A stretch of 64,000 nt of DNA from Eubacteriales bacterium (GTDB lineage: Bacteria; Bacillota; Clostridia; Lachnospirales; Lachnospiraceae), in the NCBI GenBank assembly GCA_030536555.1, contig JAUNPU010000015.1, positions 25,470 through 89,469 on the forward strand, read 5' to 3'. The translations under genes were made by a program, and so were the position numbers. A model generated the notes under the pieces. That model ran no database searches. It was not told where the DNA came from and saw nothing but the letters and a program-made list of their open reading frames with translations. Below are positions 35,811 through 44,990 of the stretch, piece after piece; the first letter of the stretch is position 1; the number at the start of each line of letters is the position of its first letter.

Positions 35811-35830
35811 TGAATAATGACACTATTTTG
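35811..35830 (-). promoter_or_regulatory. Candidate AraC operator, lyase operon
   Basis: CAAAATAGTGTCATTATTCA on the minus strand, whose 5' end lies 32 bp from the first base of the -35 element. Near-identical motifs stand at the same place before the other operons of the locus. Confidence 0.5.
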
Positions 35831-35892
35831 CGGCCGGAATGCAGCTGTGAAAGCATGATAATATTTAGCAGAAAGTGGAACTTTTTTGCATC

Positions 35893-35940
35893 AAAAAAGC
35901 GGAATCATTCTCCCGTTTCATTCAGGGAGAATGATCCCGC
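35893..35940 (-). terminator. Terminator after the AraC regulator gene
   Basis: Sixteen-bp arms GCGGAATCATTCTCCC and GGGAGAATGATCCCGC with one G-T mismatch position. Six U follow on the minus strand. It separates the binding-protein/regulator operon from the lyase operon. Confidence 0.92.
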
Positions 35941-35946
35941 AGTGTC

Positions 35947-38220
35947 CTATCGCTTCTCAGGCGATTCCTGCTTCAATGTCTTTTTGTACTGATGCGGCGT
36001 CATACCGTACTCTTCTTTGAATACTTTGATAAAATACTGTGCGGAGCTGTATCCCATCTGTTCGGCAATGTCCTTCACTGCCCAGTCCTGGGCCAGCAGC
36101 TCCACCGCCGTCTTCATCTTCTTTTCCTTGATATATTCAGAATACCCCTTGCCCATCACCTGCCGGAACACACGGCTGGCAGCATCCGGACGCATATTCA
36201 GCTGGCCCGCAAGGAAGTCCAGAGACAGGTCCTTCTCATCATGTTCCAGAAGAATCAGAATCTGTTCCCGCACATCCAGATCCACGGACTGCTTCTTCTC
36301 ATAGATATTCTTCATCATGGTCTCGCATACATCACTGCACCATGTGTAAAACAGGTCAATATCCGGAATATGCTTGTAATATTCCCTGATATCATAGCCA
36401 TACACCACCCACATATCCAGCTGATACTGCTGCATGATCTGATACATCAATGTCATCAAATCCCGCAGTGTGGACATACAGTAGTCGATGGTATAGTTAC
36501 CGGTCTTAAAAGAGACAACCAGCATCTCCAGATGAGACTTGACCCCAAGCACATTCTCACTGTAGATACCACGGCGGAACCCGTCAAATATCTTCTGATG
36601 ACTTCCACTGCCCTTGCGCTCCTCAATCTTAATCTGCTCAAGGGGCAGATACTGCTCCTCCGTAAAAACATACAGATATCGCGCTGCTTCCTGCGCACTG
36701 TTATAGCTCTTCTGAATCCCACTGTCCTGTATCTCACAGATACCGCCGGACACAACGCGATACTCCGGATATTCAGACATGGTCTTTTCGAGAAAATCCC
36801 CTCTCACCTGCTCCCAGTCCTCCCCGTGAAATATCACAAAGGCTGCTGTCCTGTCCTTGCCGACTGTGGTAGACAACACATCATATACTCCCTGCCCCGG
36901 CTGGAACTTCTCCTGAAGCATCTCCGCTGAGATCTGCTCCTGCTTCTGGTTCTCCGTAATAAACAAAAATGCGCATACCTGCTCTGCATTCAGGTACTCT
37001 TTGACCTTCTCCAGTTCTTTCTCCGGATTCTTCCCAAAAATCAGGGACCGCACCGTATTCTGGAACAGAATCCCCTTCGATGAATTGATCGTCTCGTGCA
37101 TGCTGGTCACCTCTTTGGTCAGAAGCTCAAGAGAAGCATCAAACCCGCGGTTCCCTTCCTGAATCTCGATTCCGGCTTTTTCTGTCACAGCATGAATCCG
37201 TCTCCGGTACACAAAGTGGTTATAGCATAAAATCACAACCCACACGATTGCATTGAATACGATAAATACAGTAAAATTCATCAGAAGCATCCGATATGTA
37301 TGGTCCAGACTACTGTAAAAGCGGTCTGCGTTGACGCTGTACAGATACATTAACCCTGTATCCGGAGATACGTCGTGGAAAACCACCACATTATTTTCTG
37401 CTGACTTCATTGCAAACGGAGGAACTCCTGTGCGCAGATCCATCTGCTCCTGCTCTGCATACCGGAGTATCTCTTCCGTAATTCCGTTCTTCACGCCTTC
37501 ATCTTCCGACGACTCATAAATCAACTGATAATCTCTCGATAAGATGCTCAGCCTTCCCTGCTTCAGGTCAATAAATTCGCCATATTTTTGCGGATTCACA
37601 TAGACCGCTACCACGATGTCTTTGCCGCCCCATCTGGGCTTGGAAATCCGTTTGATGTAAGTAAGGACCGGATGATCCACTGCATAGGCAACTCCTGTTT
37701 TCGGCTGAAATCCCTCTTCCAGCTTTCCATTCACATAATCATGATACCAGGGAAGATACCGCTCCTTCATCTGATCATCAACCGGAAAATGAACGTTGTT
37801 GAATCCTGTCACAATCGTCTGTGTCGCTTCGTAGTAAATATCGATTCCATCCAGATAAGGATATGCTTTCTGAATCTTGCTCAGTTCCTCCGTCAGCTCC
37901 CGGACTTTCTGAGACGAGCCGGCAATCGACTCCTCCTGCGGAAGCAGAATCGGCTTGTTCTCATTCAGGGAAGAGAAATACAGCTGCGGAATCTTCAGCA
38001 TGGACTGTGTCACAAGCTCATCAATATTGTCGAACGCCAGATCCGTGACCTGCTGGTTGTACTTAACAAAGCTGTCCTGATAGGTTCTGTTGTACCTGCG
38101 GTAAAAGATCTGGTAGTTGAGCACAGCCAGAACCAGCAGTGTACCCAGATTGATACATAAAATCGTAAAAAAAAGGGAGGAAGATAAACGTCGTTTCTCC
38201 TTCGCAGTCTGTCTCATCAT
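35947..38220 (-). CDS. Membrane-anchored AraC-family regulator
   Basis: A 757-aa one-component sensor. A short cytoplasmic N-terminus and helix (SSLFFTILCINLGTLLVLAV) lead to a large extracellular Cache-like sensor (about 40-295), a second helix (MNFTVFIVFNAIVWVVILCY, about 310-335), a cytoplasmic linker and a C-terminal AraC double helix-turn-helix (LSLDFLAGQLNMRPDAASRV, VKDIAEQMGYSSAQYFIKVF). Such proteins control sugar ABC importer genes in Firmicutes. The start overlaps the binding-protein stop (ATGA); a second ATG 3 bp on has better Shine-Dalgarno spacing. It likely senses the polysaccharide or its oligomers and activates the surrounding operons. Confidence 0.88.
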   Translation of the reverse strand: MMRQTAKEKRRLSSSLFFTILCINLGTLLVLAVLNYQIFYRRYNRTYQDSFVKYNQQVTDLAFDNIDELVTQSMLKIPQLYFSSLNENKPILLPQEESIAGSSQKVRELTEELSKIQKAYPYLDGIDIYYEATQTIVTGFNNVHFPVDDQMKERYLPWYHDYVNGKLEEGFQPKTGVAYAVDHPVLTYIKRISKPRWGGKDIVVAVYVNPQKYGEFIDLKQGRLSILSRDYQLIYESSEDEGVKNGITEEILRYAEQEQMDLRTGVPPFAMKSAENNVVVFHDVSPDTGLMYLYSVNADRFYSSLDHTYRMLLMNFTVFIVFNAIVWVVILCYNHFVYRRRIHAVTEKAGIEIQEGNRGFDASLELLTKEVTSMHETINSSKGILFQNTVRSLIFGKNPEKELEKVKEYLNAEQVCAFLFITENQKQEQISAEMLQEKFQPGQGVYDVLSTTVGKDRTAAFVIFHGEDWEQVRGDFLEKTMSEYPEYRVVSGGICEIQDSGIQKSYNSAQEAARYLYVFTEEQYLPLEQIKIEERKGSGSHQKIFDGFRRGIYSENVLGVKSHLEMLVVSFKTGNYTIDYCMSTLRDLMTLMYQIMQQYQLDMWVVYGYDIREYYKHIPDIDLFYTWCSDVCETMMKNIYEKKQSVDLDVREQILILLEHDEKDLSLDFLAGQLNMRPDAASRVFRQVMGKGYSEYIKEKKMKTAVELLAQDWAVKDIAEQMGYSSAQYFIKVFKEEYGMTPHQYKKTLKQESPEKR

Positions 38221-39836
38221 CGTACCTCCTTTGATGCAGGAAGCTTTGCTGCATAAGCCTCCTGTACCGCCTTCTCGGCAGCTTCACCTCCGGCTTTCTT
38301 GAACTCCTCCACAAAGGTATCAAAATAGTCGATTGGCTTCTCGCCGGTAATCATCGCAAAGTATGCCTGCTCTGTCATGGAATCCAGCGTTTCAATCACA
38401 TTGGAAAACTCTTCTACCGCCGGTGCATTGAAACGATAGTAGCCATTGCCGGTGATTTCCTCACCGAACCTGGTCTTTTCTGCATTCAACTGCTGTGCAT
38501 ACAGTACCGTTGCACCGAAATCCACCTGCATAACACCTTCTTTTCTCAGTTCCACACCATCCATCAGACGTTTTCTGCCATGCTCCGTCATCACAAAGTG
38601 CCGCCCCTCAATCCCATAATTCGACAATTCCATAAATGCTGCATCTGAATAGTAGGCGTCCAGCATTGCCAGAAATGCGTCAACCTTTCTCGGGTCGCTC
38701 ACCGCCTTTGTAGTCAGACAGGTCAGGCGCCCCACCTTCCCCCATGCCTCCGTGCCGGACCTTCCATCCGGTCCGATTGGAGCCGGTCCCGGGACCACGA
38801 CTGCATCTGGATTTACCTCCGTCATCTCTTTCAAACATATTCCCAGATTATCCGGGTCCGTCATATCCGTGCTGTACTGAAAGTAATGGTACGGCTGACC
38901 GGAGGTCAGACCGATCTGTCCGTTGACAAAGGAATGGGAAATCGCCGCATAACCGCCGTGGTTCTCTCCGGTAAGAAATTCCCTGTCGATGATTCCTTTT
39001 TCGTACCAGTCATGAAGAAGGCGAAGCGCTTCCTTGGCTTCCGGACGGATATATGGAAAAAACGGAACATTGTCCTCGCCCAGCTGCATCTCCTCGACTG
39101 TAAACTCAGAGTTCGCCGCGGCTCCTGTCACACATCGCAAACCATATGCGCCAAATACTGCACCGAAGATACGCTCAGCTGCACCTGCCGTATCATTCCT
39201 GCCGTTGCCATCCGGATCCTGCCGGACAAATGCAGTCAGAACCTTCTCATATTCCTCCAGCGTCTCCGGCACTTCCAGCCCCAGCCTGTCCAGCCAGTCT
39301 TTTCTCCAGAACATCGCCATCGGCTGCTGGTCCATCGGGTTCGCCACACCATAGTTCTTTCCCTCATAAACCATTGTACTCCACAGAGAACCGTCATCAT
39401 ACGCATCTGCAACTTTCGCAAAGTTCGGAGCTTTTTCACGAATCATCTCAATCGGAAGCTCTCCGATGATTCCACTTTCAATATAAGCGGCAAGCTCTGC
39501 CGTGCTTCCCACTACCATAACATCCGGCATCTCGCCGCCTGTAAGTCTCACGCTTAAGTTCTCATGATAATTATCGGAATCCACATAGAAGCTTTTCAGG
39601 TCAATATGGAAGCGCTCCTCAATCATCTTTACTACTTCTGCGTTGTCATTAATCTCCGCAGTCGTCTGACTGGTCAGAAATTCCATCTGAACCGGGTCTT
39701 CTGCCGTCTGCATATTCCCGGCATTTTTACTTTCTCCGGAATCTGCTGCAGGTGCAAAGCAGCCTGTCAGAGATGTTCCGATTGTTGCTGCTGTCAGCAT
39801 CCATGACACAACCTGTTTTACATTTCTATTTCTCAT
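38217..39836 (-). CDS. ABC sugar-binding lipoprotein (family 1, LplA type)
   Basis: A 539-aa extracellular solute-binding protein with a lipoprotein signal (lipobox LTGC, Cys26). Large size and FLTSQTTAEINDN / MPDVMVVGST features fit the LplA/YtcQ type that binds oligosaccharides, with Lgt anchoring. It is the first gene of a two-gene operon with the AraC regulator and has no permease beside it. It may feed the permeases at 50264-52100, or serve as co-sensor for the regulator (inference). Confidence 0.88.
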   Translation of the reverse strand: MRNRNVKQVVSWMLTAATIGTSLTGCFAPAADSGESKNAGNMQTAEDPVQMEFLTSQTTAEINDNAEVVKMIEERFHIDLKSFYVDSDNYHENLSVRLTGGEMPDVMVVGSTAELAAYIESGIIGELPIEMIREKAPNFAKVADAYDDGSLWSTMVYEGKNYGVANPMDQQPMAMFWRKDWLDRLGLEVPETLEEYEKVLTAFVRQDPDGNGRNDTAGAAERIFGAVFGAYGLRCVTGAAANSEFTVEEMQLGEDNVPFFPYIRPEAKEALRLLHDWYEKGIIDREFLTGENHGGYAAISHSFVNGQIGLTSGQPYHYFQYSTDMTDPDNLGICLKEMTEVNPDAVVVPGPAPIGPDGRSGTEAWGKVGRLTCLTTKAVSDPRKVDAFLAMLDAYYSDAAFMELSNYGIEGRHFVMTEHGRKRLMDGVELRKEGVMQVDFGATVLYAQQLNAEKTRFGEEITGNGYYRFNAPAVEEFSNVIETLDSMTEQAYFAMITGEKPIDYFDTFVEEFKKAGGEAAEKAVQEAYAAKLPASKEVR

Positions 39837-39898
39837 ATATCTTCGCTTCTCCTTACAGCTTCCTGATCTTCTGGCAGGTTCTCTGTCCTGCGCCTAAC

Positions 39899-39927
39899 AG
39901 CCTAACATATTTTAACAGAAAACACAA
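39899..39927 (-). promoter_or_regulatory. Promoter of the binding-protein/AraC operon
   Basis: The minus strand has TTGTGT (39922-39927), a 17-bp spacer and TAGGCT (39899-39904). Weak hexamers, placed at the same distance from the operator motif as in the lyase operon. A better -10, TATAAT (39929-39934), has no partner -35. Confidence 0.45.
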
Positions 39928-39939
39928 TTATAGAAAATT

Positions 39940-39959
39940 TTAAAAATAACAGTTTTTTG
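39940..39959 (-). promoter_or_regulatory. Candidate AraC operator, binding-protein/regulator operon
   Basis: CAAAAAACTGTTATTTTTAA on the minus strand, whose 5' end lies 32 bp from the first base of the -35. It suggests that the regulator controls its own operon. Confidence 0.5.
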
Positions 39960-40099
39960 CACCTCGCAAAACTCCTGTTTTCTCTCTTTACCCCATCATT
40001 ATTCCCGCTTTTCCTTGTATTTTCAGGGTTTTTACCGTATTCACACAAATTCACCCGGTTTCCGGCAGCCGATTTGCACCTGCTTCCAACATGGTATCA

Positions 40100-40119
40100 C
40101 AAAAAAATGTTATTATTCA
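40100..40119 (+). promoter_or_regulatory. Candidate AraC operator, lyase-sulfatase operon
   Basis: CAAAAAAATGTTATTATTCA on the plus strand, beginning 31 bp before the -35 element. It shares TGTYATTATTCA with the site before the secreted lyase gene. The remaining DNA of the divergent region (39837-40188) shows nothing else I can name. Confidence 0.5.
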
Positions 40120-40130
40120 AAAAAGTATCG

Positions 40131-40159
40131 TTGAACAAACAGATTCCTTAAAATATACT
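40131..40159 (+). promoter_or_regulatory. Promoter of the lyase-sulfatase operon
   Basis: TTGAAC (40131-40136), a 17-bp spacer, TATACT (40154-40159), 30 bp before the start codon. Confidence 0.7.
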
Positions 40160-40188
40160 CGAATCAAAGCCATGAAAGGAGAATTTTT

Positions 40189-42240
40189 ATGAATCTGATA
40201 CCTGTAGACGAACGTCTCATTACCGATGAAGAAGTGTTTTCTGCGTTCGACTTATCGCTGCCATCCCTGGCACCGGTTCGTTCCGCTTTCGATAAAGGGG
40301 ATCTGGCAGCCGCCAAAAAGGAACTCATTCATTATTTTGAAACCCGCACCTCACCATATTATCTTCACGATTATCGCAGTCTTCCACTACAAAAAATAGA
40401 TACTGACGCGAACACCCATGACTTTCAGTCCTCTATGGGACTGAGCGGAAGCCTGAAGGAATTCTGCCTGTATGCCGGCCGAAAGCTCATGGATCACATC
40501 TATGTGCGTCCCGGAAGAAACCGACTGGAGCTTGATCTGGGGCCGGACTATGAGAATCTGCCTCATTTCAACTTTCTGGAGGATCAGGGCAAAAAGCACC
40601 GTGCTGTCTCTGATATCTTTGTCAGAGGACCGGTTTTTGAATATCTGGCTGTCCTCTACCATGAAACCGGAGACAAGAAGGTACTGGCACAGTTTGAGGA
40701 AATGCTTTCCGTCTTTTGGGAACATTATCCGCTGGTTCTGGAATACACCGGAGCTGATGCCAGTCGTTTCTGCCTGACCGAGGACCGGGATGTGATGAGC
40801 ACCGGATGGCTGATCCTCCAGTACATCAGCCTGTTCTACACCCGTATTCCCTATGAGATCGGCACCGATAAGGCATTCGGAATCATCAAACGCATCTGGT
40901 TTCTCGGCAGTCAGTTCCATCGCTTTGAGAAGGACGGCTACCGCAAATACAATCACCACATGTGGGAGCGGGGCATCGTACCCTTCCTGATGGGTGTGCT
41001 GCTTCCTGAGATCACAGACTTCCGGTCGTTCAAAGAACGGGGCGCTGCTGTATTGTGCATGCATATCCGGGATGACTTCAATGAATCCGGCGGATACAGC
41101 GAGCACTCCATCCCCTACTGGTCCGGAGCAGCGCTCTGCAGCATGATTTATCTTGCCGTACATATCGCCAACCTGAATCACGAATCACTGCTGGATGAAG
41201 AATCGAAGCAACGGCTTTATACAACATTTGAGGCCCTTGCACGCATCAGCCCGCCGCAGGACCACTATCCGTCTCTGGGCGATAACGGCGGTCCTCTGGT
41301 GGATCCGGTTCTGGAAATCGGCGCAAAGACCATGTCCAATGTATCCTGCCGGGAAATCCTTGCACTGCGGAACCATGAGATTGATGTCCTTCCCGAGGAT
41401 ATCCCACTGGATTATGCAGATGACCGCTGCGGGTTCGTCTGCTGCCGAAGCGGCTATGACAGAACTGCTAACTATCTGCTGATGTCTGCCAAGGTGAACT
41501 GTGGAGATACCGGTCACAACCATATGGACATGCTTTCCATGTTCATCATGTTCCGGGGACAGAAGTTCATCGGCGAACCTTACGCAAGGCTGCTTTACCA
41601 CACTGCCACCATGGGCAGCGCCCACAGAGGCTACGGGTACAATATGAGTGCACACAACACCGTGCTGGCCTACGGCAATCCGGTACAGCCGGATAAAATG
41701 TATGCGAACAAGTGGGGCGTCTACCGGCCGGATTCACCGGTTTCAGATTTTGTTTCCACTGACGAAGGCTGCTTCGTCAGCGCATACCATGACGCTTACA
41801 CCACCTGCCGTCACCGCCGAAGCCTGTACTTTCACCGTGAGAAGGGTCTGCTGATCCATGACAGAATGGAACACGGTAACCGCCTTGACGACCCTCATAT
41901 CCAGCGCTGGCACCTGATGCCGGATGTCACTGTCAGCCGGATTGACGATACCACACTGCTTCTGGAGAAACATGGGGTGAAAATCTTATGCTTCTGGAGC
42001 GGAAGTCCGGAAATCCGTGTATGGAAAAACGAACTTCTTTTCCCGGAAATCGTTAAGACCAGAGAGGAACTGCTCCCGATCATCGATGTAGCCTTTTCCG
42101 CCGCTTCTGAGAAGGCTCAGGATATTGCGACAGTCTCCCAGTCCCTGCTGATGCTGGATGTGACTGATTACAAGAAGATACCGGACCGTCAGGTGCTTGG
42201 CGATATGGTCAGTCAGATTCTGTCAGAAAAGATGAGGTGA
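40189..42240 (+). CDS. Cytoplasmic heparinase II/III-family lyase (A)
   Basis: A 683-aa protein without signal peptide, so it acts on imported oligosaccharides. It has an alpha/alpha toroid (about 90-400) and a C-terminal beta-sandwich. Candidate catalytic residues resemble heparin lyase III (PL12): N255/H256 in YNHHMWERG, Y303 and Y310 in ESGGYSEHSIPYW, and H443/H445 in TGHNHMDMLSMF. Polymer specificity (heparan sulfate or another uronate polymer) cannot be read directly. AAAGGAG is about 8 nt before the ATG. The sulfatase gene follows after 7 bp. Confidence 0.8.
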   Translation: MNLIPVDERLITDEEVFSAFDLSLPSLAPVRSAFDKGDLAAAKKELIHYFETRTSPYYLHDYRSLPLQKIDTDANTHDFQSSMGLSGSLKEFCLYAGRKLMDHIYVRPGRNRLELDLGPDYENLPHFNFLEDQGKKHRAVSDIFVRGPVFEYLAVLYHETGDKKVLAQFEEMLSVFWEHYPLVLEYTGADASRFCLTEDRDVMSTGWLILQYISLFYTRIPYEIGTDKAFGIIKRIWFLGSQFHRFEKDGYRKYNHHMWERGIVPFLMGVLLPEITDFRSFKERGAAVLCMHIRDDFNESGGYSEHSIPYWSGAALCSMIYLAVHIANLNHESLLDEESKQRLYTTFEALARISPPQDHYPSLGDNGGPLVDPVLEIGAKTMSNVSCREILALRNHEIDVLPEDIPLDYADDRCGFVCCRSGYDRTANYLLMSAKVNCGDTGHNHMDMLSMFIMFRGQKFIGEPYARLLYHTATMGSAHRGYGYNMSAHNTVLAYGNPVQPDKMYANKWGVYRPDSPVSDFVSTDEGCFVSAYHDAYTTCRHRRSLYFHREKGLLIHDRMEHGNRLDDPHIQRWHLMPDVTVSRIDDTTLLLEKHGVKILCFWSGSPEIRVWKNELLFPEIVKTREELLPIIDVAFSAASEKAQDIATVSQSLLMLDVTDYKKIPDRQVLGDMVSQILSEKMR

Positions 42241-42247
42241 ATATTTT

Positions 42248-43699
42248 ATGAAACAGCCACATATCATTATGATTTCAGCGGACCAGCTCCGGTATGATGT
42301 GCTGGGTAAGGGCTTTACCCCTTACCTCGATGCACTGGCCAGAGAAAGCATCTGCTTCGACAATGCATACTGCACCTGCCCCCTCTGCGTTCCCGCCCGC
42401 GGTTCCATGTTTACCGGCATGTGCCCCAACACCACTGGCAGCCTGATCAACCCATGGGAAGCCACTGATGCCCATGCCGGCTATGTAAAGGAAGGCATAG
42501 ACAACCTGTACACTATTCTGGAGCGAAACGGCTGGGACTGTCTCCACAGCGGCAAACAGCACCTGTTTACCGCCGGGAAGCGTCTGGAAAACCGCTCCGA
42601 TCTGAAGATCAAATGGCTTTCCACAGAAAAAACCTACCGGGAATACTTAAAGCAGAATCAGGTCCGGATACCGGGCGGTCCTCAGTTCCGCTCCCCGGTA
42701 CCGGAGATGCTGGACAGAACCCATACCATCTTTACCACCTGCTCCAATGCCGATACCGGCTGCTACGAACCGGGCGGAGATTACTATTTTGACGGCTACT
42801 TTACCGCTGAAGCTCTTAAGGGACTGAAGGAGCGCGACCGTTCCAAACCGCTGTTTCTAAGCGCCATGTTTCTGGCTCCCCACCCGCCGTTTGAGATTCC
42901 GGAACCATGGTTCTCCAAATATGATCTGGAAGATTTTGAGCTGCCAGAGAATGTGGGCAACTGGTATCCGCACCAGTCACCGCTTCAGCTTTACAACGTG
43001 ACCGGTGCGCTTGGCACCCATTACCGCAAAAATGAATGGCGAGAGAGCTGGCGCGTCTATCTGGGACTCGTATCCTATCTGGACCGCTGCATTGGACAGA
43101 TTCTCGGTGAATTGAAAGCGCAGGGCATCTATGACGACTGCCTGATCCTGTTCACCTCCGATCACGGAGAGATGCTCGGCTCCCACCGTCTGTTCCAGAA
43201 GATGTGCATGTATCAGGAATCTGCGAAGGTTCCGCTGTATCTGCGGCTTCCAGACTGTGAAGCAGGCGGCGGACGGAAGATTCCGGATACCGTCAGCCAT
43301 CTGGATATCCTGCCGACGCTGTGCCGCTATCTGGGACTTAAGACGAATCCAGCGGTGGAGGGACGATCCCTGCTTCCGCTCTTCTATGGCGACACACTGC
43401 CACCCCGCCCTGCCTTTATCCAGTATGACGGCAACAGCTGCTTAAGCGCCTATCAGCGATGTGTCGTTGACGGAAACTATAAGCTGATCATGGATGTGTT
43501 CCAGAAGGAGACGTTCTTTGAGCTGTACGACATCGCAGAGGACCCGCAGGAGACCGTAAACCTGCTGTTTGAACATCAGGGTTGGGAGACTGCCCGCCGC
43601 CTGTACACGCTGCTTACAGAGCATATGAGGGCTACCGGAGATTCTCTGGAATGCTCCGACTATCAGCTGGAAGAATTTCTGCAATATATTGCGAAATAA
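42248..43699 (+). CDS. Cys-type sulfatase (family S1)
   Basis: A 483-aa sulfatase without signal peptide. The N-terminal metal site ISADQLRYD (D12), the maturation motif C47-V-P-A-R51 in which Cys becomes formylglycine, and the distal metal site FTSDHGEMLGSH are present. A Cys-type sulfatase in an anaerobe needs a radical-SAM maturase (anSME), which is not in this window. Expected to remove O- or N-sulfate from imported oligosaccharides before or after lyase action. It is co-transcribed with the upstream lyase. Confidence 0.92.
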   Translation: MKQPHIIMISADQLRYDVLGKGFTPYLDALARESICFDNAYCTCPLCVPARGSMFTGMCPNTTGSLINPWEATDAHAGYVKEGIDNLYTILERNGWDCLHSGKQHLFTAGKRLENRSDLKIKWLSTEKTYREYLKQNQVRIPGGPQFRSPVPEMLDRTHTIFTTCSNADTGCYEPGGDYYFDGYFTAEALKGLKERDRSKPLFLSAMFLAPHPPFEIPEPWFSKYDLEDFELPENVGNWYPHQSPLQLYNVTGALGTHYRKNEWRESWRVYLGLVSYLDRCIGQILGELKAQGIYDDCLILFTSDHGEMLGSHRLFQKMCMYQESAKVPLYLRLPDCEAGGGRKIPDTVSHLDILPTLCRYLGLKTNPAVEGRSLLPLFYGDTLPPRPAFIQYDGNSCLSAYQRCVVDGNYKLIMDVFQKETFFELYDIAEDPQETVNLLFEHQGWETARRLYTLLTEHMRATGDSLECSDYQLEEFLQYIAK

Positions 43700-43712
43700 C
43701 AGGAACTCTCCT

Positions 43713-43771
43713 ATAAGAATAACACCCTGCGCTGTCCGGATTCCCGTGACAGTACAGGGTGTTATTCTTAT
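43713..43771. terminator. Bidirectional terminator between sulfatase and GH88 genes
   Basis: Perfect 17-bp arms ATAAGAATAACACCCTG (43713-43729) and its complement (43755-43771) around a 25-nt loop, between convergent genes. Confidence 0.85.
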
Positions 43772-43807
43772 ATCCTTTATCTGCTTCGCCTGACACCGCG
43801 CATTGCT

Positions 43808-44941
43808 CTACCAGATAAACAGTTCCTTATCCGCCAGCTTCATCAGCGCCTCGATAAAATAATAGTCTCCATATACAATCGGCAGCTCAATCTCATCGCA
43901 GTGATAAGCTACACTGCAGTTCTCCAGAAAGTAATCCACCTTCGCATCCCAGCTGCATCTCTGCTCTGCCAGCGTCCTGAGCATCTTCATGGCAGCGCCA
44001 AGATACACCTTCTTATCTCTTCCTTCACAGCATCTGGCAATCTCAATCAGACCGCAGGCTGTGACTGCTGCTGCAATAGAATCCTCCCACTCGCAGTCCT
44101 CCGGCTGGCGGAAATCCAGCAGAACCAGACCGGAATCCGGCAGGTTGGCAAGAAAGTAATTGGCCACTCTCTTTGCCGCATCCAGATATTTCTGCTCCTT
44201 TGTATGAATGTAGCTGAGCGCGAATCCATATACCGCCCAGGACTGGCCTCTGGTCCAGGAGGAACCGCGCGCATAGCCCTGACCGGCATAGCTTCTCAGG
44301 CGCTCCCCCGTCTCCGGATCAAATCCTACGATATGGCACACAGAGCCGTCACCACGGATAAATGCATCGATGACGGTGTCTGCATGAGCTGTCGCAATCT
44401 GACAGAATCGCGGGTCTTTTGTCTCCTCATACGCCCAGTACAGCAGAGGCAGATTCATCATACAGTCAATAATCGCCCAGCCTCTGTGGTCATCCTCGTC
44501 CCAGTCATTCCACGCGCGGATAAATCTTCCCACCGGGTTATATCTTCCCGCCATGTTGTTGGCTGCCAGAAGAGCACGGTTTCTGGATGCCGCGCTGCCT
44601 GTCTTCCGGTAGTTTGCAACGGAGGTCGGAAGCCACTTGAAGCCGTTGTCGTGGTCCAGTCCCTCCGCGTTCATCAGAACCTTATCCAGCTTCTCTTCCA
44701 CCCATTCCGCCTGTTTCCGGTATTCTTCCTTTCCTGTAAGCTGATACATCTGCCACATAGTACCGCCCCAGAATCCATTGGTCCACCAGCAGATTTTATC
44801 ATCGCCGGAACGGTCGTCAAATACACCCTTCACAGCCTTATAAGGAATCTTGTATTTGCATCGCTCCATGACCGTTTCCATCTTCTCTGCCACATGTTCC
44901 AGTATTTCTTCCGCCCATTTCTTTTCTTCCTGTCCTAACAT
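43808..44941 (-). CDS. Unsaturated glucuronyl hydrolase (GH88)
   Basis: A 377-aa cytoplasmic alpha6/alpha6-barrel enzyme. It removes the 4,5-unsaturated uronic acid left at the non-reducing end by polysaccharide lyases, by hydrating the double bond. The two conserved aspartates are visible as D98 (GLDHDNGF) and D159 (IIDCMMNLPLLYWA), with WTRGQSWAVYG downstream. Its presence is strong evidence that the lyases act on a uronate polymer. It is the last gene of the permease operon, 49 bp after the second cytoplasmic lyase, with AAAGGAG before the ATG. Confidence 0.93.
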   Translation of the reverse strand: MLGQEEKKWAEEILEHVAEKMETVMERCKYKIPYKAVKGVFDDRSGDDKICWWTNGFWGGTMWQMYQLTGKEEYRKQAEWVEEKLDKVLMNAEGLDHDNGFKWLPTSVANYRKTGSAASRNRALLAANNMAGRYNPVGRFIRAWNDWDEDDHRGWAIIDCMMNLPLLYWAYEETKDPRFCQIATAHADTVIDAFIRGDGSVCHIVGFDPETGERLRSYAGQGYARGSSWTRGQSWAVYGFALSYIHTKEQKYLDAAKRVANYFLANLPDSGLVLLDFRQPEDCEWEDSIAAAVTACGLIEIARCCEGRDKKVYLGAAMKMLRTLAEQRCSWDAKVDYFLENCSVAYHCDEIELPIVYGDYYFIEALMKLADKELFIW

Positions 44942-44990
44942 CCTTGATACACTCCTTTCCCGGTATCTTGTACCGATTCCGTCAAACTTC

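Noticed and set aside
35879..35890. Extra copy of the operator-like CAAAAAAGT before the secreted lyase
   Set aside because: It is the U-tract of the AraC terminator, and the rest of the motif does not match.
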